12,414 nt of DNA, taken from assembly GCA_033764265.1 (NCBI GenBank), contig JANRJB010000110.1:1-12414 (forward strand). Reading direction: 5' to 3'. The position numbers and the translations under genes were made by a program. Source of the DNA: VGEM01 sp033764265 (GTDB taxonomy: Bacteria; Pseudomonadota; Alphaproteobacteria; Rhodospirillales; Rhodospirillaceae). Below, one piece after another: positions 1-7,747 of the stretch (positions are counted from its first letter, which is position 1; the number at the start of each line of letters is the position of its first letter). The notes beneath the pieces were generated by a model that was not told where the DNA came from, searched no databases, and was given only the letters and a program-made list of their open reading frames with translations.

Positions 1-543
1 GCTGCCGACCTGGTAGCTCAAGCGGCGTAGATTGGCCTGGGAGATGATGAACTCGCCCATCAGCCGCTCGCCGTCGACCGCCCAGAAGCCGGCGCGCGCG
101 TCGCCGGTCACGTTGTTGACCGTGAACATCAGGCTGTCGCCGTCACCGTCGGCGAAGCTGAACATGCCGGTGGCGGCGATCACCTGGTTGCGGCCGAGGG
201 TGAGGTTCGCCGCGGTGACCGTCGGCGCCTGATTGATCGCGTTCACCTGGAACGTGGTCTGGCCGCTCCAGGCCATGCCGTCGGTGGCGCGGATGCTGAG
301 CGTGTTGCTGCCACCGCTGCCGACCTGGTAGCTCAACCGATGCAGGTTGCCCTGCGAGATGACGAACTCGCCCATCAGCCGCTCGCCATCGACCATCCAG
401 TAGCCGGCGGTAGTGTCGCCGGTCTCATTGCGAACCGCGAACATCAGCGCATCGCCGTCGGGGTCGGCGAAGACGAACAGGTCGGCCGGCCGCACTGCCT
501 GATTGCGCGCCAGCGTGACGTTCGGCGCGGTGACGATCGGCGC
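1..543 (-). repeat. Two near-identical 315/318-bp coding repeats of gene A (second one cut by the edge)
   Basis: Unit A1 is 229-543 (315 bp, 105 aa) and unit A2 is 1-228 (first 76 residues only). Each encodes a module starting APxV, with an Asp-rich loop (FADPDGD or FADGDGD), then VDGERLMGEF, then LxRLSYQVGS. The phase is the same as in genes B and C. Bases 1-191 match 3884-4074 of gene B with four differences by eye, so A2 is closer to a gene B unit than to its own neighbour A1. Confidence 0.9.
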
Positions 544-1866
544 ATGATTGCCCGGGACCGTGACGGTGAGGTCTTCCCAGTCGCTCCACAGCGTGCCGTC
601 GCCCGCGCGCAGCCGCAGCTGGCTCACCCCGGCGCTCGCTTGCGCGACGAAGCTGAGGCTCGCGAGCTGGTCCTGGCCGAGGCTGGTCGCGGTGTTGCGG
701 GCGATGCGCACGCCGTTGAGCGTCCAGTAGCCGCCGTTCGGGTCGGTCGTGGCGTCGAGCAGCTCGATGGTGAGCGGGTCACCGTCGGCATCGCCGACGG
801 TGAACAGGCCGCTCGCGGCGACCACCTGGTTGCGCGCCAGCGTGCGATCCTGCGCGACGACGCTCGGCGCGGTATTGCCGTTGGTGGCAAGCGTGAAGTT
901 CGCCCAGTTGCTCCAGTTCGCGCCGTCGAAGCTGCGCACCGCCACTTGGTCGCTGGTGCGGAAGCCAGCGCGGAACTGCACGCGGCCGAGATCGGTGGCG
1001 TCGATCTGGAAGTTCGCGCCCTGCTGCAGCCCGTCGAGGGTCCAGAAGCCGCCGCCGCTCGCATCCTGGAACTGGTAGGTGACCGCGGCATCGCCGTCGA
1101 TGTCGACGGAGGTGAACAGCGCGCCGGCGTTCCACACCGTGCCGGGGCCGGCGGTGCGGTTGCTGGCGCTGAGACGGGCCGGCACGCCCTCGGGCACGAA
1201 ATCGTAGCCGAGATCGTGCAAGATGGCGAGATCGAGCAGGCTCGGCGCGCGGCCGCGGTACGACCACATGGACTGGCTCATCAGGTCGATCACGCTGCCG
1301 TGGATGTGCTGCAGCGACTCCATCGGCACCGGGCCACCATGGGCGGCGACGGCGATGGGACCGATGAAGTGGTAGGCGTCGCCGACCCTGGTGATCTGCT
1401 GGTCCATCTCGAACCGACGCGCGCCTATCGAGCCGGCGAAATGCATGATGCCGAGCGGATGGCCGAGCTCGTGCATCATGAAGGTGAGAAAGTCGAGACC
1501 GCGCGTCGGCGGTGTGGCGAGATCGAACGACGAGAACAAGCCGGACCGGATGTAAGCGGTGTTGACCTCGATCACGAAATCCGCGGCGGCACCGTTCGCG
1601 TCGACCCCGGTCAGCAGCTCTTGCTGGGCCGAGAAGCGATAGACCTCGCCGCCAAGCGGGACCAGCACGTTGTCCTCGATGCGGCCCCCGCCGGCGAGGA
1701 GGAGATTGCCGTAGTCCGTGAGCTCGATGGCGACGTCGAGCGTGCCGAGGCCGACGAAATAGCGACCCCACTGGTCGAGCGCGGCGGCGGTGGCCGCCTC
1801 GATCAACGGCACGTATGCCGACATGTCAGCATACGGGTTCTGCAGGCTGATGGTGTAGTTGAACAT
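1..1866 (-). CDS. Gene A: multidomain metallopeptidase with N-terminal zincin domain and tandem DxDGD modules (3' end outside window)
   Basis: The frame is open from ATG 1866 to the left edge (622 codons, no stop), so the C-terminus is missing. The start is chosen by homology: residues 1-4 (MFNY) match gene C's MFSY and the internal FNYT that opens the protease domain of gene B. No good Shine-Dalgarno is visible. Residues 1 to about 220 form the peptidase: HELGHPLGIMH at 132-142 fits HEXXHXXGXXH, giving His132, His136 and His142 as likely zinc ligands and Glu133 as the base. DLM around Met196 followed by SLLDLAILHDLGY is a plausible Met-turn region. Then come two diverged modules of about 105-110 aa (about 225-441) and two nearly identical 318-bp-class modules (442-546 and 547 onwards). 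There is no signal peptide or membrane segment. Domain family is inferred from motifs. The substrate is unknown. An extracellular role is inferred from the repeat type. Confidence 0.93.
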   Translation of the reverse strand, partial: MFNYTISLQNPYADMSAYVPLIEAATAAALDQWGRYFVGLGTLDVAIELTDYGNLLLAGGGRIEDNVLVPLGGEVYRFSAQQELLTGVDANGAAADFVIEVNTAYIRSGLFSSFDLATPPTRGLDFLTFMMHELGHPLGIMHFAGSIGARRFEMDQQITRVGDAYHFIGPIAVAAHGGPVPMESLQHIHGSVIDLMSQSMWSYRGRAPSLLDLAILHDLGYDFVPEGVPARLSASNRTAGPGTVWNAGALFTSVDIDGDAAVTYQFQDASGGGFWTLDGLQQGANFQIDATDLGRVQFRAGFRTSDQVAVRSFDGANWSNWANFTLATNGNTAPSVVAQDRTLARNQVVAASGLFTVGDADGDPLTIELLDATTDPNGGYWTLNGVRIARNTATSLGQDQLASLSFVAQASAGVSQLRLRAGDGTLWSDWEDLTVTVPGNHAPIVTAPNVTLARNQAVRPADLFVFADPDGDALMFAVRNETGDTTAGYWMVDGERLMGEFVISQGNLHRLSYQVGSGGSNTLSIRATDGMAWSGQTTFQVNAINQAPTVTAANLTLGRNQVIAATGMFSFADGDGDSLMFTVNNVTGDARAGFWAVDGERLMGEFIISQANLRRLSYQVGS

Positions 1867-1981
1867 CGCTGCTAACGCCGGGGCTCAGCGAGCGAGACGA
1901 CGGCGTTCCCGGCCAGGCTCCAGCCCCTGCGACGCACAACCATTGGGAAATTCCATCCGTCGAACAGCAACCGTTGAGATG

Positions 1982-2033
1982 ACAGTAGACGGCTGTTGTG
2001 ACGGTTTCAACCGTATGGCTAAGAACCGGTTAA
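1982..2033 (-). promoter_or_regulatory. Predicted promoter of gene A with conserved 30-bp family element
   Basis: On the minus strand the element (2033 down to 2004) opens with TTAACC, has TTAG after a 7-nt gap (TTAA-N7-TTAG, like a CtrA box), then the dyad arms AACCG and CGGTT, and ends with TTGAAAC. TTGAAA (2010-2005) is a good -35 hexamer. The hexamer 17 bp downstream is TACTGT (1987-1982), only a 3/6 match to TATAAT. The start codon is about 115 bp further on. The call rests mainly on conservation of the same block upstream of genes B and C. CtrA as the regulator is an inference. Confidence 0.55.
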
Positions 2034-2046
2034 TGCCGCCGCGGCA
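2034..2046 (-). other. Short GC-rich perfect inverted repeat after gene B
   Basis: The sequence TGCCGC-C-GCGGCA lies 4 bp beyond the gene B stop and directly before the gene A promoter element. It could help end gene B transcription, but the central loop is a single base and no T-run follows in the minus direction, so it is not a convincing intrinsic terminator. The remaining 1867-1981 leader of gene A shows nothing recognisable. Confidence 0.2.
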
Positions 2047-2050
2047 CGGT

Positions 2051-5000
2051 TCAGGCCTGGGCGACGATGTTCCACGACCGCCAGGCGCTCCAGGCGACGC
2101 CGTCGAAGGCGCGGGCGAAGAGGGCATCCGAGCCGCCGGCGGTGTTGCTGGCCTGGAACTGGGTAGCGGCGAGCTGGCTCGCCAGCACGTCGATGATCTG
2201 GTCGGCCGCTTGCGCGTTGCCGCCGACCAGGAACCGGCCACCGTCGAGCGTGCCGTCGACGAACTGGTAACGGGTCGCCGTATCGCCGTCGGGGTCGGAG
2301 ACGGTGAACATCGGCGCCACCGCCGCCGCCTGGCCGGCGCCGATGCCCATCCAGGAGCCGGCTTGCGTGACGCTTGGCCTGACGTTGGTGGAGGAGATGT
2401 CGAACGTGTCCCAGTCGCTCCAGTCGATGCCGTCGGAGACGCGGACCTGCAGGTGGTCGAGACTGGGTCCGCCGACACGGAAGGCGAAGTTGCCGGCGTT
2501 GAAATCGGCGGCCGAGACGGTGATGGTCGACCCGCTCTGCGCCACGCCGTTCAGCACGAAGTAGCCGGTGCCGGACTCGCCGGTGTCGTCGCGGAACTCG
2601 AGCGTCTGGATCTGTCCGCTGATCCACACGCCCTCGACCAGCATCGGACCGTTGTTGCCGACCTCGCTGTAGCCGGAGTCGGAGTCGTACATGACCACCA
2701 GGTCGAGCAGGCTGCGATTGGCGTTTCGCGGCTGCCACAGGGCGTCGCTGGCGGTGACCGTCGGCGGCGTGTTGGCGGTGGGTGGCCAGATGCGAGAAGT
2801 CCCAGTCCAAACAGTCGTTGCAGAACTACTGTCGCTAGACGGATCGTTCACGAACGTGCTCTGCCAGGCGCCCCAGTTGCCGTTGACGTCGCGGGCGCGG
2901 ATGCCCAGGTTGTCGGCGCCCATCCCGGCCTGGAAGGTGACGCTGCCGAGGTCGGCGGCGGCGACGTCGAGCACGCGGTTCGGCGCCTTCGGCACGCCGT
3001 TCACCAGGAAGAAGCCGCTGCCGACGTTGGGGCTGTTGTCGCGGAACTGGTAGAGCGCGATGGCATCGCCGTCCGGATCGCTCGCGTAGAACAGCGTGTT
3101 CGCGAGGACCTCGTCATCGGCGGTGATGACGTTGGGCCGGCCGACGACCACGGGGGCGCTGATCGGCTGCGCGGTCAGGTTGACGTTGGTCTGGCTGCTC
3201 CAGGCCATGCCGTCGGTGGCGCGGATGCCCAGCGTGTTGCTGCCGCCGCTGCCGACCTGGTAGCTCAGCCGGCGCAGGTTGGCCTGGGAGATGATGAACT
3301 CGCCCATCAGCCGCTCGCCGTCGACCGCCCAGAAGCCGGCGGCGACATTGGCGGTGACGTTGTTGACCGTGAACATCAGCGCGTCGCCGTCGGCGTCGGC
3401 GAAGCTGAACAGGTCGGTCGCCGCCAGCACCGTGCCCGGATTGAGCGTGAGGTTCGCGGCGGCCACCGTGGGCGCATTGTTCGACGGGGCGCTGACCTGG
3501 AACGAGGTGAGCGCGCTCGCAGCGATGCCGTCGGTGGCGCGGATGCTGAGCGTGTTGGTCCCGGTGCCGCCGACCTGGTAGCTCAAGCGGCGCAGGTTGG
3601 CCTGGGAGATGACGAACTCGCCCATCAGCCGCTCGCCGTCCACCATCCAGAACCCGGCCGCCGGGTTGCCGGTCACGTTGTTGATGGTGAACATCAGGCT
3701 GTCGCCGTCCGCGTCGGCGAAGGAGAACAGGGCGGCCGGCAATACCACCTGGTTGCGCGCCAAGGTGACGTCCGATGCGCTGACCGTCGGCGCGCTGTTC
3801 GGCGGCGCGCTGACCTGGAAGGTGGTCAGCCCGCTCCAGCCGATGCCGTCGGTCGCGCGCACGCTGAGCGTGTTGCTGCCGGTGCTGCCGACCTGGTAGC
3901 TCAAGCGGCGCAGGTTGGCCTGGGAGATGATGAACTCGCCCATCAGCCGCTCGCCGTCGACCGCCCAGAAGCCGGCGCGCGCGTCGCCGGTCACGTTGTT
4001 GACCGTAAACATCAGGCTGTCGCCGTCACCGTCGGCGAAGCTGAACATGCCGGTGGCGGCGATCGCCTGGTTGCGCCCGGGCGACCAGCTCTGCGCTGTG
4101 ACGGTGGGTGCCTGGTTGGTCGTGCCGACCTGGAAGGTGGCGACGCCGCTCCAGTCCGTGCCGTCGGTGGCGCGGATGCTGAGCGTATTGCTGCCCCCGG
4201 CGCCAACCTGGTAGCTGAGCCGGTGCAGGTTGGCCTGGGCGATGACGAACTCGCCCATCAGCCGCTCGCCGTCGACCATCCAGAAGCCGGCGCCGGTGTG
4301 GGCGGTGATGTTGTTGACCGCGAACATCAGCTGATCGCCGTCGCCGTCGGCGAAGGAGAACAGGCTTGCTCCCGCCACCACCCGGTTGCGGCCGAGAATC
4401 GCATCCGTCGCGGCCACCGTCGGCGCGGTATTGCCGCTGCTGCTAATGGTCAGGTACGCCGAGCCGCTCCAATTGGCGCCGTCATACGACCGCACGCCGA
4501 TCACCGTGCTGGATTTGACCGTGGTGTGATACCGCACCGCGTCCAGCTCGGCCGGCGCCACGTCGAAGCGCGGGTTCGCGATCCGCACGCCGTGAACCGA
4601 CCAATATCCGCCACCCTTGGAATCGTTGAGCTCGAACTGGTAGCGAAGCGGCGTATCGCCGTCCAGGTCGGACACCCGGATGAGATCGCTCACCCCAACC
4701 ACGGCGTTTGGCGCGACGACGCGGTCCGTCACCGTGACCCGCGGCGCGAAGGCGTGCGCGATCAGCGGGGCGCCGGCATCGTGGAGCATGGCGACATCGA
4801 GGACGCTGACGCCGTACCGCTCGCCGGGCCGCAAGACCGCACCCATCAGGCTGCTGTCGTTCGCCAGGTGCGACACGTCGCGGTCGGCGAGCTCGATCGT
4901 GCCGCCCTGGGCGGCCAAGGCCATGGCCCCGACATAATGCGGAATGCCGCCGTCGAAGCTCACGTTGGTGTCGAAGGTGGTGCGGATGGCGCCACTCTGC

Positions 5001-7492
5001 TGCTCGGCCCAGGTGTCGATGACACCAAGGAAGCCGAGGCCATGGCCAACCTCGTGCGCCATGATGGTGAGCGCATCGAAGCGGTTGAAAGGGACGGCGA
5101 ACTGAAGGTTGAGGTCGAACCACAAGGCATTCGCCGCGAGGAGGTCGGCGGACACTTGGATGACCAGGTCCGCCTCGGCGCCATTGGGATCGATGCCGGT
5201 GATCAGCTCGTCCATGGTCCCGGCGCGATGCACGGAACCTGAAAGCGGCACGGTCGAGAGGAAGCCGCCGCGGGCCAGCGCGTCCTCCTCGCCGAAATCG
5301 ACGATGTCGATGCGGACGTCGATCGTGCCGGCCCCGGCGATGTAGCGAGCCCAGGAGTCGAGCGCGGCGATGGCGACCGACCGTAGCGACGAGGCATAGC
5401 TCGACCCTGGATCGGAAACGGTGACCGTGTAGTTGAACGCCGAGGTCGAGGACAAGGTGAAGGTCTGCGGCGCGCTCCAGAGCAGGCCGTCGAAGGCCGA
5501 AACCGTGATCGAGGACGGCGCGGTGCCGGTGTGCACCGACACCCAGCCGAGCTGATCGGCGCTGATCTCGAAGGTCTGGTTCGGCGGGATGACGCCGCCG
5601 TAGCTGAGCGTGGCCGCGCCGGGATTGCTGCCATCGTGCGTTATGCGATACCGGGTGATGGTGTCGCCGTCGGCGTCGCTAGCGAAGAACATTGGCGCCA
5701 GCCGTACATCGATGTTGGGCGCCAAGACCTGGTTGCTGACGGTCAACGTCGGCGCGGCGGTTTCCGACCCAACGGTGAAGCTTCGCGGAGCGCTCCAGGT
5801 GCTGCCGTTGAACGCCGATATGGACAGGGAGTTCGCCACCGAGCCGTTGCGGTAGGTCAAGGATGCGAGCTGGTCTGCGGTCACTTCGATGGCCTGACCG
5901 GCAACCTGCTCGACCCCGTCGAGCAGCAGGACGCCACTGCCGGCCGATGCCGTGTTGTCGGTCACCCTGAATCGCGAGGGTCCGTACCAGCCCGAGTCGA
6001 CAAAGGCGGAGAGCACGACCTCCTGCCCGGCGAACACGCGCTGGTCGCCGACGATCACCTCCGGCGGCGCCGCGGATGGCTCGACCGTGATCCAGGCGGA
6101 GGAGGTGTTGCTGAGCACGCCCGCACTGTCGAGCACGGCGAAGCCTAGATTGGCGGTTCCGGCGGCGGTCCCAGCGTGTCGCGCCGAAGCGAACTGACCC
6201 GGCGTCATCGAGATCGTGGCGCCCGGAGCGAGTTGTACATGCTGCCCGTCGATGACCAGTGTCGCCCCGACGGCTCCGAAGTTCGTCACCTGGTGCTCGA
6301 CGACCGTGTGACCGTCGCCGCTCCGATCGAACAGGGCGACCATGTCGGACAGATCGGCCGTTTCCCCCAGATACGTGCGGCCGCCAAGGGCGTTGACCGC
6401 GAAGCCCTGATGTGGGCCCGACGGAGCGCCGGGCTGCAGCGTCAAGGTCACCACCTCCGCGCCGTAGGTAGTTCGCCCTTGCGGATCCGTGCTGAGATTG
6501 GGACGGGTCGCGACGATGCGTCCGTTCGCAAGCACCGCGGTATCGGGCTGCGGCCCGAGACCGAGGCCCCAGTTCGGAGCGCTTGCCGCCTGACCGGCGC
6601 CACCGAACACCTGGAAGCCGCTCTCCGCGGTGTAGAAGCCCCCATTCGCCAGTGCACCGTCCACACCGCCGGGGAGGCCGAAGGTTCCACCCACCGGCCT
6701 TCCCGCCGCGTCATAGACTTGTCCGAGATCGGCGCTTCTGCTTGGCCAGGAGAACACGAAGCCGCCGTTGTCCAGCGCGACCACCTTCAGTCCGCCGGGT
6801 TCGTTGCCCAGATCGTCGCCGATATCGAACTCCGCGCCGACGCGATTGCCGGCGGCATCGAACCGCTGGCCGAAGTACCGCGCGCCGCTCTGGCCCCCGG
6901 ACCAGCCGACCACGTATCCGCCATCGGCGAGCACGGCGAGCGCCGGAGACTGGTGGAAGCGGCCGTAGGTGGATGGCACCGAGGTCGCGTTGAGGCGGGT
7001 TCCTTCGCCGACCGGCTGGCCAAGAGCATCGAAGGTCCGGACGAAGAGATCGTTCCCCACGTCGATGCCGCCCTGGCTGAACACCGCCACGAAGCCGCCG
7101 GTCGGCAGGGCACCCATGGCGTAAGAGCCGCCTTCGAAGCGTGTCGGCGCGCCGACGGCCTGGCCGTCGGCGGTGTAGATGCGAACGTACCAGGCGCTCG
7201 AGGGCAGGCCGCCGGTTTCGTAGCCGAGGACCACGAAATTCCCGTTCGCGAGCACGGTCGACGTCGGTGTACCCTCGACCGCAAACGATGCGCCAACTGC
7301 CGCCTCGCCGGCAGTATAGCGCTGTCCCCACCAGTCCACGCCGAGATGGGTGCCGTCGACCACCCTGTCGGTCGTCCAGAAGGCGATGAAGCCGCCGTCT
7401 GGCAGCGCCAGCACCTTGGTTTCGCGGATATGTCCCGAATGACCGGAGGTGAGGGCAATCGGCGTTCCGACATTGACCGCCGTTGTGCTCAT
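2051..7492 (-). CDS. Gene B: beta-propeller / metallopeptidase / tandem-module giant protein
   Basis: 1813 aa from ATG 7492; a TTG at 7522 would add 10 aa. The ATG is preferred because AGGG lies 9 nt before it. Residues about 20-365 hold seven repeats of the type LxDGGFVVxW...FDAxGxxVG, which suggests a seven-bladed propeller. Three beta-sandwich-like modules follow (about 366-685). The peptidase domain begins at FNYT (686) and has HEVGHGLGFLGVID at 813-826: His813, Glu814, His817, with Gly at the usual third-ligand place and Asp826 three residues later. SSLM (Met883) plus VSVLDVAMLHDAG is the Met-turn region. After it come one diverged module, four near-identical modules (1023-1445) and three terminal modules ending SAWRSWNIVAQA, shared with gene C. 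No signal peptide, membrane segment or RTX nonapeptide is seen. It is a likely secreted or surface protease by inference; substrate unknown. It lies 255 bp after gene C with its own promoter. Confidence 0.95.
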   Translation of the reverse strand: MSTTAVNVGTPIALTSGHSGHIRETKVLALPDGGFIAFWTTDRVVDGTHLGVDWWGQRYTAGEAAVGASFAVEGTPTSTVLANGNFVVLGYETGGLPSSAWYVRIYTADGQAVGAPTRFEGGSYAMGALPTGGFVAVFSQGGIDVGNDLFVRTFDALGQPVGEGTRLNATSVPSTYGRFHQSPALAVLADGGYVVGWSGGQSGARYFGQRFDAAGNRVGAEFDIGDDLGNEPGGLKVVALDNGGFVFSWPSRSADLGQVYDAAGRPVGGTFGLPGGVDGALANGGFYTAESGFQVFGGAGQAASAPNWGLGLGPQPDTAVLANGRIVATRPNLSTDPQGRTTYGAEVVTLTLQPGAPSGPHQGFAVNALGGRTYLGETADLSDMVALFDRSGDGHTVVEHQVTNFGAVGATLVIDGQHVQLAPGATISMTPGQFASARHAGTAAGTANLGFAVLDSAGVLSNTSSAWITVEPSAAPPEVIVGDQRVFAGQEVVLSAFVDSGWYGPSRFRVTDNTASAGSGVLLLDGVEQVAGQAIEVTADQLASLTYRNGSVANSLSISAFNGSTWSAPRSFTVGSETAAPTLTVSNQVLAPNIDVRLAPMFFASDADGDTITRYRITHDGSNPGAATLSYGGVIPPNQTFEISADQLGWVSVHTGTAPSSITVSAFDGLLWSAPQTFTLSSTSAFNYTVTVSDPGSSYASSLRSVAIAALDSWARYIAGAGTIDVRIDIVDFGEEDALARGGFLSTVPLSGSVHRAGTMDELITGIDPNGAEADLVIQVSADLLAANALWFDLNLQFAVPFNRFDALTIMAHEVGHGLGFLGVIDTWAEQQSGAIRTTFDTNVSFDGGIPHYVGAMALAAQGGTIELADRDVSHLANDSSLMGAVLRPGERYGVSVLDVAMLHDAGAPLIAHAFAPRVTVTDRVVAPNAVVGVSDLIRVSDLDGDTPLRYQFELNDSKGGGYWSVHGVRIANPRFDVAPAELDAVRYHTTVKSSTVIGVRSYDGANWSGSAYLTISSSGNTAPTVAATDAILGRNRVVAGASLFSFADGDGDQLMFAVNNITAHTGAGFWMVDGERLMGEFVIAQANLHRLSYQVGAGGSNTLSIRATDGTDWSGVATFQVGTTNQAPTVTAQSWSPGRNQAIAATGMFSFADGDGDSLMFTVNNVTGDARAGFWAVDGERLMGEFIISQANLRRLSYQVGSTGSNTLSVRATDGIGWSGLTTFQVSAPPNSAPTVSASDVTLARNQVVLPAALFSFADADGDSLMFTINNVTGNPAAGFWMVDGERLMGEFVISQANLRRLSYQVGGTGTNTLSIRATDGIAASALTSFQVSAPSNNAPTVAAANLTLNPGTVLAATDLFSFADADGDALMFTVNNVTANVAAGFWAVDGERLMGEFIISQANLRRLSYQVGSGGSNTLGIRATDGMAWSSQTNVNLTAQPISAPVVVGRPNVITADDEVLANTLFYASDPDGDAIALYQFRDNSPNVGSGFFLVNGVPKAPNRVLDVAAADLGSVTFQAGMGADNLGIRARDVNGNWGAWQSTFVNDPSSDSSSATTVWTGTSRIWPPTANTPPTVTASDALWQPRNANRSLLDLVVMYDSDSGYSEVGNNGPMLVEGVWISGQIQTLEFRDDTGESGTGYFVLNGVAQSGSTITVSAADFNAGNFAFRVGGPSLDHLQVRVSDGIDWSDWDTFDISSTNVRPSVTQAGSWMGIGAGQAAAVAPMFTVSDPDGDTATRYQFVDGTLDGGRFLVGGNAQAADQIIDVLASQLAATQFQASNTAGGSDALFARAFDGVAWSAWRSWNIVAQA
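3158..4426 (-). repeat. Four near-identical tandem coding repeats of gene B
   Basis: Units in reading order are B1 4112-4426 (315 bp), B2 3794-4111, B3 3476-3793 and B4 3158-3475 (318 bp each). Each encodes 105-106 aa with the order APTV, NPG/ARNQ-type strand, FxFADxDGDxLMF, W(M/A)VDGERLMGEF, NLxRLSYQVG, ATDG. The central part (the ERLMGEF-to-SYQVG stretch) is most conserved, and the N-terminal third varies between units in block fashion. The Asp loop suggests calcium binding between modules, as in cadherin-like arrays, but this is inferred from pattern only. Confidence 0.95.
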
Positions 7493-7501
7493 GGCCGGCC
7501 A

Positions 7502-7506
7502 CCCTG
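7502..7506 (-). promoter_or_regulatory. Putative ribosome binding site of gene B (supports ATG 7492)
   Basis: On the minus strand CAGGG lies 9 nt before the ATG at 7492. The alternative TTG start at 7522 has only an AGG-like stretch before it. The N-terminal propeller pattern begins about 20 residues after the ATG, so the shorter start loses no recognisable domain. Confidence 0.4.
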
Positions 7507-7652
7507 CGCCGCAGGTAGCCAACTCAGGACCTGATCGGTAGAATCCGTGGGCCTATGCCGGAAACCCGCCATCCGATTGCGCGCACCCGGCGCGCGGCTC
7601 GACCATTGCCCCTGCATTACCCAATCCCATCCGAACCCAACTGCTGCCTGGC

Positions 7653-7704
7653 ATTCTACGGACCGCATGTGACGGTTTCAACCATAAGGCTAACAATTGG
7701 TTAA
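7653..7704 (-). promoter_or_regulatory. Predicted sigma70-type promoter of gene B with conserved 30-bp family element
   Basis: This is the strongest of the three copies. On the minus strand, TTGAAA (7681-7676, 5/6 to TTGACA) is followed by a 17-bp spacer and TAGAAT (7658-7653, 5/6 to TATAAT). Just upstream is TTAA-N7-TTAG (7704-7690), with dyad arms AACCA and TGGTT. A start near 7646 would give a leader of about 150 nt. The 16 bases from the dyad arm through the start of the spacer are identical to the gene A copy. The block lies 43 bp past the gene C stop, in the B-C intergenic region, so gene B need not depend on read-through. Confidence 0.7.
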
Positions 7705-7747
7705 GAGACGGGACTGAAAGCGCCGCCAGCAAAAGTTGTGGAGGCCG

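Noticed and set aside
2034..2046. Intrinsic terminator after gene B
   Set aside because: The perfect inverted repeat has only one base between its arms and no T-run after it, so it is listed only as a weak inverted repeat.
1859..5242. Very long plus-strand open frame (1127 codons) antisense to gene B; similar ones at 7736-11398 (1220 codons) and 340-1875 (511 codons)
   Set aside because: These lie opposite clearly coding minus-strand genes and have a skewed His/Gly/Val/Asp/Arg composition with no domain pattern of their own. Their internal repeats simply mirror the 318-bp units. High GC and biased codon use of the sense genes explain the lack of stops.
7493..7522. TTG start of gene B ten codons upstream of the chosen ATG
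   Set aside because: It remains possible, but the ATG has an AGGG at suitable distance, and the extra residues show no signal peptide or domain content.
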